From assembly GCA_002495735.1 (NCBI GenBank), contig DAGM01000032.1:1-22502 (forward strand): a DNA stretch of 22,502 nucleotides, written 5' to 3'. The stretch's first letter is position 1, and every line of letters begins with the position of its first letter. Below are positions 1 through 6,639 of the stretch, piece by piece. This DNA comes from Euryarchaeota archaeon UBA54. Its GTDB lineage: Archaea; Thermoplasmatota; Poseidoniia; Poseidoniales; Thalassarchaeaceae. Both the position numbers and the translations under genes were made by a program. Below the pieces are notes generated by a model. The model did no database searches. It worked only from the letters and a program-made list of their open reading frames with translations, and was not told where the DNA came from.

Positions 1-10
1 CCCAGAGGGT

Positions 11-898
11 ATGAGCAGTTGCCTCGATAACCTTCCGAACAGTATTGAACCGACCTACGCGTGTGGCTCGGAGGTACTCTCGACGGGCCCAATATCAGCC
101 CTACTCGTGCTCGTAATCGGGATTCCCCTGATTGGGATAGCCAAGAGGTACCTAAGGAAACTTTTCGACAAAACCGAGTTCGACGAGGGCCTTGAGAACT
201 TCATGTACAAAATCGCAGGGGTGGCGCTCTGGGCCCTAGTGATACTGACTGCCGCCGATGAACTGGGAATCAACGTCACCGGAATAGTCGTGGGACTCGG
301 CTTCATCGGACTCGCAGTCGCCTTCGCCGCTCAAGACACGATGGAGAACGTCATCGCGGGAATCTTCATCATCATCGATAGGCCATTCCGTGAGGGCGAG
401 CGTATACTGCTGCCCAAGAAGTTGGGAGGAATCTACAGCGGCTGGGGCGATGTCAAGGAGATTGGCTTGCGCACCACTCACGTCCGCTCTACTGACGGAG
501 TGATGCTGACCATCCCGAATAAGCTCCTGACCAAGGATGCGGTAGCGAACTTCAGCCACCGCGCGGACATGGCGCTCAGGGTACGCATCCGCCTCGGCGT
601 AACTCCGACTTGGGCCAATGTCACTAAGGCTGAGGAGATAGTCAAAGACATCGCTGCCAACCACCCTGACATATGTCAGGAGCCCAAGGTCCCCGAGGTA
701 GTACTGAGGGACTTCGGCGAGCACGAGGTCATCATGGAGGTGCGCTACTATGTCGACAACGCACGCAAAATGAGGCCTTCGAAGTCTTTCTTCGTCACTG
801 AGATACTCCGTCGCTTCGAAGGAGACGGAGTCAGGCTCTCAGTACCTGCGAGAGTCATGATGAACGCCGATGTGGATCTCGAGGACCTTGGACTCTAG
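11..898 (+). CDS. MscS-family mechanosensitive ion channel
   Basis: Small-conductance mechanosensitive channel protein of 295 residues, expected to open under membrane tension and release solutes during osmotic downshock. Three hydrophobic segments are visible at about residues 25-45, 68-85 and 88-121. The third is the glycine/alanine-rich pore helix, running through GLGFIGLAVAFAAQDTMEN into the conserved IDRPFREGERI stretch. The rest (about 122-290) fits the cytoplasmic beta/alpha domains of MscS, with the usual 'TIPNKLL' strand. Length matches the short MscS class (E. coli MscS has 286 residues). AGAGGG sits only one base before the ATG, and the reading frame stays open to the window edge, so the true start could lie upstream of the window. 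The stop overlaps the stop of the convergent NAD kinase-like gene in a shared CTAG. Family assignment is secure; gating and ion preference are not readable. Confidence 0.92.
   Translation: MSSCLDNLPNSIEPTYACGSEVLSTGPISALLVLVIGIPLIGIAKRYLRKLFDKTEFDEGLENFMYKIAGVALWALVILTAADELGINVTGIVVGLGFIGLAVAFAAQDTMENVIAGIFIIIDRPFREGERILLPKKLGGIYSGWGDVKEIGLRTTHVRSTDGVMLTIPNKLLTKDAVANFSHRADMALRVRIRLGVTPTWANVTKAEEIVKDIAANHPDICQEPKVPEVVLRDFGEHEVIMEVRYYVDNARKMRPSKSFFVTEILRRFEGDGVRLSVPARVMMNADVDLEDLGL
895..898. other. CTAG palindrome shared by two convergent stop codons
   Basis: The four bases CTAG supply TAG stops to both the + strand channel gene (896-898) and the - strand NAD kinase-like gene (895-897). There is no intergenic space for a conventional terminator between these convergent genes. 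Confidence 0.9.
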
Positions 899-1785
899 GG
901 GTCAATCCAGTGGGCCACTCCATCGTGGATGGTTCTGCGAAAGGTCAGCAACTGAAGAGTAGGCCCGCTTAGATCGACGGTGACCCTAGCACCCCTAGTG
1001 AAGTGCGTCTCGTCCCAGCCGTCACTGACGATGTAGCCACGGTGCATGTCGCTTGTTATCGCCGTCGCCTCGTTCGTCCAGGACCAGTACGAACCGTCAT
1101 CATCCCTCGAGTCGCGAGGCAGGTCTCTCGATGCGAACAGATACCACGAGTCAAGCTGCTCAAGCGGGAAGCTCGTACCCTCGATGTTCACGACGTGTCG
1201 GAACCACGCCCCCTGGCCGAGGAAGGTGGAGAATAGGCAGCCCGATGAGCGTTGGATCACATCTATCTCACCCTCACTGCCCACATCTCCTCTCTGCAAC
1301 CTGTATCTCGAGGGCTGGTACTGGTGTGTGTTGGCAATGATGAGGTCGTTCAGTGCCGGGTCAGAGAGAATCCTCTTGCCACTAGTCGTCACAATCTCAG
1401 CCTGCAGCCTAGGCAGAACATTCACTATCGCATCGCCGTCTAATGCGACCCTGATGTCCGAATCGAAGTTCTCGGGATCGCTTCCCATGTAGAATCCGTA
1501 CGAACCGTCCTCGTCATCGTCTTGGGGGTGACTGTTTACTCCCATCACAGGAGTGTCGGAGTCAATAGAGTGAGCAATCGAGGTCAGGGTCCCGTCACCT
1601 CCGAGTATGACCACGAGATCACGACCGGCGAAGTCCTCTCTGCTGACTGTTTCGCGGGCCTTGAAGGTGATTGCAGTGCCTCTGTCACGGACCAGTTCGT
1701 CGAGCGATCCTCGCACCGTCTCGAGCGATTTGTCGTGTACATCCTCGAAGTTCTTCTTGTAGACTACTAGGATGTCCGAGGCCAT
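895..1785 (-). CDS. nadK: NAD kinase-like protein (ATP-NAD kinase fold)
   Basis: Predicted NAD kinase, which phosphorylates NAD to NADP in the cytoplasm. With the ATG at 1785 the protein has 296 residues. The diagnostic GGDGT motif is at residues 62-66, preceded by a short Rossmann-like strand (DLVVILGGDGT) and followed by MGVNSHP. A second conserved block, 'ALNDLIIAN', corresponds to the NE/D-containing region of NAD kinases, and 'SSGCLFSTFLGQGAW' aligns with the family's SDG...TPTGSTAY block, though several residues differ. The open frame extends to 1857, but those 24 extra residues are arginine-rich with no family resemblance. The 1785 start has a purine-rich GGGAG about 10 bases upstream, so I prefer it. 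The gene is transcribed away from the lipoprotein gene at 1911 and converges with the channel gene. The fold call is strong; the substitutions leave some doubt about substrate (NAD, or another nucleotide or lipid). Confidence 0.82.
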   Translation of the reverse strand: MASDILVVYKKNFEDVHDKSLETVRGSLDELVRDRGTAITFKARETVSREDFAGRDLVVILGGDGTLTSIAHSIDSDTPVMGVNSHPQDDDEDGSYGFYMGSDPENFDSDIRVALDGDAIVNVLPRLQAEIVTTSGKRILSDPALNDLIIANTHQYQPSRYRLQRGDVGSEGEIDVIQRSSGCLFSTFLGQGAWFRHVVNIEGTSFPLEQLDSWYLFASRDLPRDSRDDDGSYWSWTNEATAITSDMHRGYIVSDGWDETHFTRGARVTVDLSGPTLQLLTFRRTIHDGVAHWIDP

Positions 1786-1823
1786 CTCTGCACACTCCCT
1801 GCGCCCTTCGCTCCGTGGGCGTC

Positions 1824-1832
1824 CCATATAGG
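1824..1832 (-). promoter_or_regulatory. Putative TATA box for the NAD kinase-like gene
   Basis: On the minus strand this reads CCTATATGG, the most TATA-like element in the divergent spacer. It lies about 40 bases before the chosen ATG at 1785. With the usual archaeal spacing this would give a short leader carrying the GGGAG before the start. Inferred from sequence only; archaeal TATA elements are degenerate. Confidence 0.3.
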
Positions 1833-1910
1833 CGCGACGCAAGCGCGAACACCCCATTCGAATGACCGCTGTCGCATAGGCTCATCACCCCTACTCGCCC
1901 GCAAGCGGCC

Positions 1911-2978
1911 GTGAGAGGCATCACTCTGACTATCTTCGTACTGCTCTGCCCCCTGTGGACAGGGTGCCTCGCAGTCCCTGAGGATGTCTGTCCCGAAGGC
2001 GAGTGCTTTCCCCTAGATTCGGCAGCGCTTTCGGAACTCCTCGCCACTCCAGGTGCCTTCGATGTACTCTCATACGCAGAAGACTTCGAGCGACTGAGGG
2101 TCGAGACATCCACTGTTTATCTCAATCAGGGGCAGTTCGCTGAGGTCCACTGGAGTGTCTCCAAGGACGATACGGCAAATCTGAGATCGATAGCGATGAG
2201 ATTCACCGTAGGCACCTCAAGTATGGATAGCGAGGTCATCGAGGGTCAGCATACTACCAACATTAGGGTTGGTGGCGACTGGTACGAGGGCCGCGACGCG
2301 ATTCCGCAGTACGCCGACCCGTTCGCAGAGCTCGCTCAGCTCGCCAATGAAAAACCCGAAGGAATGTGGCCGCCGTTTGGCTTCGATGTTGCCTCGGTAG
2401 CAGAACTCGATTGGTCGATTTCGGGGGACTTGCTCTCACTGCAGCAAATCGCCACAGCCAGCAACGCTACACACACCATCATCATCGAACTGATGGGCGC
2501 CCCTCCGATGGTCACGGGGATAGAGACCTACTCGGGCGACGAGGAGCAGTTTACGCTCAGGGTCACGACCGGCGATGATGTGGTTATATCGCTGCAGGAG
2601 GATCTTCCCCGCACGCCAGTGGAGTTCAGTCTGGATGCAGAACCAATCCAAGTGGGTGATATCACAGTCTGGTCCGGCCCCGTTCCTTCTGGGATGGATT
2701 CGGATATAGAGCCGTCCGAACTGGAGTTCCATGGCATCTTGGAAGAAGGAGGAGATGCAGTCTCGGTAGCTATGATGCGATTGGATCAAGGTACTTCCAA
2801 CATCACATTGGATGACGGCACATGGTGGGAGTTCACTTGGATTGACTACCTCTCGCGAGGATATTTCTCCCACAGTGACTTGTACCATATCCGTACTAAT
2901 GCGACAGGCCAACTGAGTGTCGCGCTCTATGACTCGTGGGCTCAGCAGTGGACTGGAGGTCCGCTGCAGGGTACATGA
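1911..2978 (+). CDS. Putative secreted lipoprotein of unknown function
   Basis: I do not recognise a family. The 355-residue protein starts with GTG and has a short hydrophobic signal segment (about residues 3-18) ending in LWTGC, so Cys19 is a plausible lipidated cysteine. A second Cys pair follows at once (CPEGEC). The rest is acidic, threonine/serine-rich, without further membrane segments, and looks largely beta-strand, consistent with an extracytoplasmic domain. No in-frame ATG near the beginning would keep the signal peptide, so the GTG is favoured although no strong ribosome site precedes it. The stop overlaps the preferred ATG of the ABC exporter in ATGA, so the two are probably translated together. 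It might be an accessory protein of that transporter, but nothing in the sequence proves this. Confidence 0.7.
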   Translation: MRGITLTIFVLLCPLWTGCLAVPEDVCPEGECFPLDSAALSELLATPGAFDVLSYAEDFERLRVETSTVYLNQGQFAEVHWSVSKDDTANLRSIAMRFTVGTSSMDSEVIEGQHTTNIRVGGDWYEGRDAIPQYADPFAELAQLANEKPEGMWPPFGFDVASVAELDWSISGDLLSLQQIATASNATHTIIIELMGAPPMVTGIETYSGDEEQFTLRVTTGDDVVISLQEDLPRTPVEFSLDAEPIQVGDITVWSGPVPSGMDSDIEPSELEFHGILEEGGDAVSVAMMRLDQGTSNITLDDGTWWEFTWIDYLSRGYFSHSDLYHIRTNATGQLSVALYDSWAQQWTGGPLQGT

Positions 2979-4798
2979 CTCCAGAGTCTGATGAGTATCT
3001 TCAAACACCTAATCGGAAACGCTCGGGCATGACTGAGAGCAGCCATCCTCTGATGCGACTGCTCTCGCATCTCAGGCACCACAGGAGCATAGTGCTGCTG
3101 GCTTCTCTGTGCTCGGTTCTCAACAAGGTCTGGGACCTAGCTCCACCCGTACTGATTGGCATGGCCATCGATGTCGTTGCCGCCCGGGAGGACTCGTTCC
3201 TCGCCCAGATGGGGTACCCGGACGTCTACGACCAGCTGTACATACTCACAGGCATCACTGTGGTCATCTGGGTGCTGGAGTCGATGTTCCAGTACTTCTA
3301 CGCTGTTTTGTGGCGTAATCTGGCACAGACCGCGCAGCATGAACTACGAATGTCGGCTTACGCCCACATCCAAGACCTCGAGATGCAGTGGTACTCTGAG
3401 CAGTCTACGGGTGGTCTGATGGCCATAATGAACGACGACGTCAACCAGTTGGAGCGCTTTCTCGATCAGGGTGCGACCGACCTGCTTCATGTAGCTACCA
3501 CTATCATTGTAGTCGGCGCGATTATGGTATCGGTAGCTCCCGAGGTCGCACTCCTAGCCATCCTTCCCGTGCCAATTATAGTCACGGGTTCGTTCATCTA
3601 CCAGCGAAAGATAGGCGTGCGTTACATCAAGGTGCGCGGCAAGGTGGCAGATCTGAACGCGTTACTGAACAACAATCTCCACGGCATCACGACAATCAAG
3701 TCATTCACCGCAGAGGATCGCGAGGTCGAGAGGGTGAGTGCAGCCTCGACCTCATACAGAGACGCCAACAAGGAAGCAATCCGCCTGTCTGCATCTTTCG
3801 TGCCGATAATCCGCATGGCCATACTGTTCGCCTTCACTGCGAACATGTTGGTAGGCGGCTGGTTCGCTCTGGACGGACGTATCAGCCTCGGCGCGTACTC
3901 TGTCATCGTCTTCATCACCCAGCGCCTTCTGTGGCCGCTGACCAGACTCGGCGAGACCTTCGACCTATACCAGCGGGCCATGGCTTCGACTTCTCGCGTA
4001 CTGGACCTCCTAGACACTGAGATTGGAATAGTAGAGGGAGAAACCCGCCTCGATTCAGTCCGCGGAGAAATAGAGTTCAGCGATGTTGGATTCTCCTATC
4101 CGAATCGCGAAGTGGTTCTGAACGACATCGACCTGAAGGTGCCCGCAGGCAAGACGATCGGATTGGTCGGCTCGACGGGCTCGGGCAAGACTACCCTAGT
4201 ACGCCTACTACTGAGGTTCCACGATCCTGACTCTGGCATAGTAACGCTCGATGGCCACGATGTCAAGGAACTGACTCTGGAGTCTCTCAGAGGCTCCATA
4301 GCTCTGGTCAGCCAGACCACCACGCTATTCCCCGGCTCGGTTCGTGAGAATGTGCGCTACGGCGACCCGAATGCCGATGAGCAAGCAGTCATCGAGGCAG
4401 CCCGTATAGCAGAGGCGCTGAGTTTCATAGAAGATTTGCCAGATGGCTGGAACACCGACATCGGCGAGGGAGGCCACAGGCTCTCAGGTGGCCAGCGCCA
4501 GAGGATAGCTATCGCCCGAGCAGTTCTCAAGGACGCACCGGTGCTGGTGCTTGATGAGGCGACGAGCAACGTCGACAACGAGACCGAGGCAGCCCTCAAA
4601 CGCTCCATCGAGAGGATATCGGCGGGCCGCACTACACTCATCATCGCCCATCGCCTGTCCACGGTGCGCAACGCGGATGTAATCGCCGTCATCGGCGAGG
4701 GAGTAATCTCCGAAACAGGGACGCACGAGGAATTGCTGGAAAGCAATGGCCTCTACTCACGACTATGGGCCGTTCAGACTGGTGAGGTATCTGCATGA
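2975..4798 (+). CDS. ABC exporter, fused membrane and ATPase domains (MsbA/MdlB-like)
   Basis: Half-size ABC exporter of 607 residues that would work as a dimer, using ATP to move a substrate (lipid, peptide or drug-like compound, not readable) out of the cytoplasm. The N-terminal part (about residues 25-330) is a type-I exporter membrane domain with about six hydrophobic helices. The ATPase domain has Walker A GSTGSGKTT near residue 400, the Q-loop in 'ALVSQTTTLFPGSV', the signature LSGGQRQR near 503, Walker B VLVLDEATS near 523, and the switch histidine in 'IIAHRLSTV' near 558. All catalytic motifs are intact. The start was chosen at the ATG overlapping the lipoprotein stop (ATGA), with GGAGGT at 2955-2960. 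The open frame also allows a GTG at 2936 or an ATG at 3029. The stop overlaps the thioesterase ATG in another ATGA. Confidence 0.93.
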   Translation: MTPESDEYLQTPNRKRSGMTESSHPLMRLLSHLRHHRSIVLLASLCSVLNKVWDLAPPVLIGMAIDVVAAREDSFLAQMGYPDVYDQLYILTGITVVIWVLESMFQYFYAVLWRNLAQTAQHELRMSAYAHIQDLEMQWYSEQSTGGLMAIMNDDVNQLERFLDQGATDLLHVATTIIVVGAIMVSVAPEVALLAILPVPIIVTGSFIYQRKIGVRYIKVRGKVADLNALLNNNLHGITTIKSFTAEDREVERVSAASTSYRDANKEAIRLSASFVPIIRMAILFAFTANMLVGGWFALDGRISLGAYSVIVFITQRLLWPLTRLGETFDLYQRAMASTSRVLDLLDTEIGIVEGETRLDSVRGEIEFSDVGFSYPNREVVLNDIDLKVPAGKTIGLVGSTGSGKTTLVRLLLRFHDPDSGIVTLDGHDVKELTLESLRGSIALVSQTTTLFPGSVRENVRYGDPNADEQAVIEAARIAEALSFIEDLPDGWNTDIGEGGHRLSGGQRQRIAIARAVLKDAPVLVLDEATSNVDNETEAALKRSIERISAGRTTLIIAHRLSTVRNADVIAVIGEGVISETGTHEELLESNGLYSRLWAVQTGEVSA

Positions 4799-5214
4799 GT
4801 GAGGATAGGGGCCTTCCAAGGCTCACGGAGCTCGCCAAGACAATCGGATTTGAGATTACTGAGTTCAGTGAAGGCTCGTGCGTTGTCGAGTGTACGATTC
4901 GCGAGGATCATCTGAACATGGGAGGTGTGGCCCATGGGGGTATACACGCCACCCTGCTAGACTCTGCGATGGGAGGCACTCTAGTCTCCACTTTGGCAAA
5001 GAAAGAATGGTGCGCCACTGCACAGATAGACATCTCTTATCTCAACGCAGTGGGGGCGGGAACCCATCTGATAGCTACCGGGGAAGTCATTCGCAGAGGC
5101 AGGAGCCTAGCCCACATGGAAGGCCAGCTGACTGCCGACGACGGGACTTTGGTGGCTACTGCGAAGGGAATCTGGGCTATTTGGGTTGTACGCCCTAGTC
5201 CGAAGAGAGAATGA
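4795..5214 (+). CDS. PaaI-type hotdog-fold acyl-CoA thioesterase
   Basis: Predicted cytoplasmic thioesterase of the PaaI/YdiI hotdog group, hydrolysing an acyl-CoA or aryl-CoA to free acid and CoA. The 139-residue length is typical. The family's active-site stretch is present: 'HLNMGGVAHGGIHATLLDSAMG', with Asn41, His47-Gly48-Gly49 at the start of the central hotdog helix, and Asp56 as the likely acidic catalytic residue. The C-terminal strands ('ISYLNAVGAGTHLIATGEVIRRGRSLAHMEGQL') show the usual pattern. The ATG overlaps the ABC exporter stop by four bases, implying coupled translation. Exact substrate cannot be assigned. It may supply or clean up acyl groups connected with the exporter cargo, but that is only an inference from position. 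Confidence 0.88.
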   Translation: MSEDRGLPRLTELAKTIGFEITEFSEGSCVVECTIREDHLNMGGVAHGGIHATLLDSAMGGTLVSTLAKKEWCATAQIDISYLNAVGAGTHLIATGEVIRRGRSLAHMEGQLTADDGTLVATAKGIWAIWVVRPSPKRE

Positions 5215-5259
5215 GTGGCCGGGAACAGGTTCATTTCCCCCTTGCATCTCCGATTACTG

Positions 5260-5601
5260 ATGGCAAGGGCTAACTCTCCACTCTTCTTCTTGGCGGGCTT
5301 CACACAGTTGTACATAGGGTCGGTTCTAGGAGATGATGCGACACTCGCACTGCTCGGAGCGATTCTAGAGATAACAGGAGGGAGTTCGGTACTGGTTGGC
5401 TTATATATGCTGATTTTCGTTGCTAGGCATCACAAGCAGTTCTCCGAGTCATACAACAAAATCGAGAACTCTGTGATGTCTAGGGAGAATACCGGAGAGC
5501 TCCATCGCGTGGATCCGAAGCCAGCTTCCACGAAACTCATCAATGTCGTCATACCAAGCATTCTTGCATTCATAGCAGCATGGGCATGGCTAGCTAACTA
5601 G
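5260..5601 (+). CDS. Small membrane protein of unknown function
   Basis: Unrecognised protein of 113 residues from the ATG at 5260 (MARANSPLFF). A longer version of 128 residues would start with the GTG at 5215, next to the thioesterase stop. Hydrophobic segments are visible at about residues 6-22, 27-53 and at the C terminus (about 92-112, 'INVVIPSILAFIAAWAWLAN'). Between the second and third lies a charged loop of about 40 residues. Neither start has a convincing ribosome site, so the choice is uncertain; the shorter form begins directly before the first membrane segment. It continues the same-strand run after the thioesterase and is followed 10 bases later by another small membrane protein. 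Confidence 0.6.
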   Translation: MARANSPLFFLAGFTQLYIGSVLGDDATLALLGAILEITGGSSVLVGLYMLIFVARHHKQFSESYNKIENSVMSRENTGELHRVDPKPASTKLINVVIPSILAFIAAWAWLAN

Positions 5602-5603
5602 TA

Positions 5604-5610
5604 GGTGAGG
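5604..5610 (+). promoter_or_regulatory. Ribosome binding site before the 5612 gene
   Basis: GGTGAGG ends one base before the ATG at 5612. This purine-rich match to the 16S rRNA tail supports translation of the short downstream frame, although the spacing is tight. Confidence 0.45.
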
Positions 5611-5611
5611 C

Positions 5612-5881
5612 ATGGATAAGCCCAAGCAGGGCCTCGAAGAGATGGTCGACCGCGTTATTGACAATCCAGCATACGATATGCTCGGAGGGTATCACATGTT
5701 CCTCCGCAGAGTTACCATCCCAATCCTTCTCATTCTAATCTTCATGATTGTATACGATTTTCTGCTGGGGTATCTTTCAAGTGACCTCACACTGATACTG
5801 AGTGCCTTGGTAACTGGTCTTTCAGTTGGGCCAATTATTGGCCTTGAGACGTATTTCGCCATGCGTCAACAGGGTAAATGA
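5612..5881 (+). CDS. Small two-helix membrane protein of unknown function
   Basis: Unrecognised 89-residue protein. An amphipathic charged N terminus (about 1-32) is followed by two hydrophobic helices at about residues 33-54 ('VTIPILLILIFMIVYDFLLGYL') and 58-80, then a short basic tail. GGTGAGG precedes the ATG, which supports its being a real gene. It lies in the same run as the 5260 gene, 10 bases downstream of it, and just before the NfeD/flotillin pair. No function can be inferred. Confidence 0.6.
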   Translation: MDKPKQGLEEMVDRVIDNPAYDMLGGYHMFLRRVTIPILLILIFMIVYDFLLGYLSSDLTLILSALVTGLSVGPIIGLETYFAMRQQGK

Positions 5882-5920
5882 CCACTCAATGGCTTTTCCC
5901 AGGCATGCCGCCGAATGGGT

Positions 5921-5942
5921 AAAGGGGGGAAGCCTCCCCTTT
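5921..5942 (+). other. Strong hairpin just upstream of the NfeD-like gene
   Basis: AAAGGGGGG (5921-5929) can pair with CTCCCCTTT (5934-5942) across an AAGC loop: nine pairs including one G-U. The 3' arm ends in a short T run, and the NfeD ATG follows seven bases later. It could end the upstream transcript or control translation of the NfeD-like gene. Confidence 0.6.
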
Positions 5943-5949
5943 CACGGCA

Positions 5950-6552
5950 ATGGGATTGCTTGATTCGTTCGATATTTTTGAATTTCTGGGTTTTGGAGAA
6001 GCCACCGGACTCGAGTTACTGTTCGCCGCCTCAGCCTTGGTTGGAGGAATTCTGTTTGTACTGTGGTTCGCCCTGATGATGATTGGCGGAGTGGCTGCAG
6101 ACATCTTCGAAGGACTTCTTGGGATGGAGGGGGTTGGAGATCTCGGGGCCGATGCCTCATTCAAGGCGCTGACTTTCCAGGGTCTAATGGCATTTTTGAT
6201 GTTTTTCGGCCTCGCTGGGCTGTATACTCTGAAGTCCACTGAAACTTCGACGATTGCCATCGCAGTAGGTGGAATTGCTGGTTTCGCATCCATGTACGGC
6301 ACCGGCAAAATGTTCCAGTTATTCATCACCCTACAATCAGACGGGACAGTTGAGATAACGGAGGCTATTGGGGCCACCGGAAGCGTGTATCTTCGAATCC
6401 CTCACGACGGCGCCGGACAAGTTCAGGTTAACTACGGCGGCAGTAGGAGGACAAAAAACGCTAGGTCCCACGACAACGCCGAGATTGACAGTGGCGTTTT
6501 GATTGAAGTAGTCGACACGATGGGCGATATTCTCATAGTAAAAAGAAAGTGA
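5950..6552 (+). CDS. NfeD/YuaF-like membrane protein with C-terminal OB domain
   Basis: Membrane protein of 200 residues, probably a partner of the flotillin encoded next. Hydrophobic helices are seen at about residues 21-50, 75-95 and 100-118. The soluble C terminus (about 135-200) has the NfeD OB-fold pattern: a 'GATGSVYLRIPHDGAGQVQV' strand pair, a region where A/S-rich residues precede 'IDSGVLIEVVDTMGDILIV'. This layout (membrane part then small beta barrel) is that of short NfeD proteins such as B. subtilis YuaF, which is encoded beside the flotillin YqiK/FloT. There is no serine-protease domain, so it belongs to the short class. The gene lies 87 bases before the flotillin. Assignment rests on motif pattern plus neighbour, not on a search. 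Confidence 0.75.
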   Translation: MGLLDSFDIFEFLGFGEATGLELLFAASALVGGILFVLWFALMMIGGVAADIFEGLLGMEGVGDLGADASFKALTFQGLMAFLMFFGLAGLYTLKSTETSTIAIAVGGIAGFASMYGTGKMFQLFITLQSDGTVEITEAIGATGSVYLRIPHDGAGQVQVNYGGSRRTKNARSHDNAEIDSGVLIEVVDTMGDILIVKRK

Positions 6553-6610
6553 GAAGACCCCTAGGAATTGGTTTTCCTAAGTATGCAGGGAAAGCCTTCA
6601 TGACCTCATG

Positions 6611-6625
6611 AGCCCTCTTGGGGCT
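6611..6625 (+). other. Small inverted repeat before the flotillin start
   Basis: AGCCC and GGGCT form a five-pair stem with a TCTTG loop, 14 bases before the flotillin ATG. A weaker repeat, TAGGAA/TTCCTA at 6562-6579, lies just after the NfeD stop. Both are short enough to be chance. Confidence 0.3.
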
Positions 6626-6639
6626 AGGGGCGATGCTGA

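Noticed and set aside
236..724. 162-codon minus-strand frame opposite the MscS-type channel
   Set aside because: Shadow of the channel gene; no family pattern or start signal.
6391..6405. tRNA T-arm-like TTCGAATCC
   Set aside because: It lies inside the NfeD-like coding sequence and no matching acceptor or anticodon stems were found around it.
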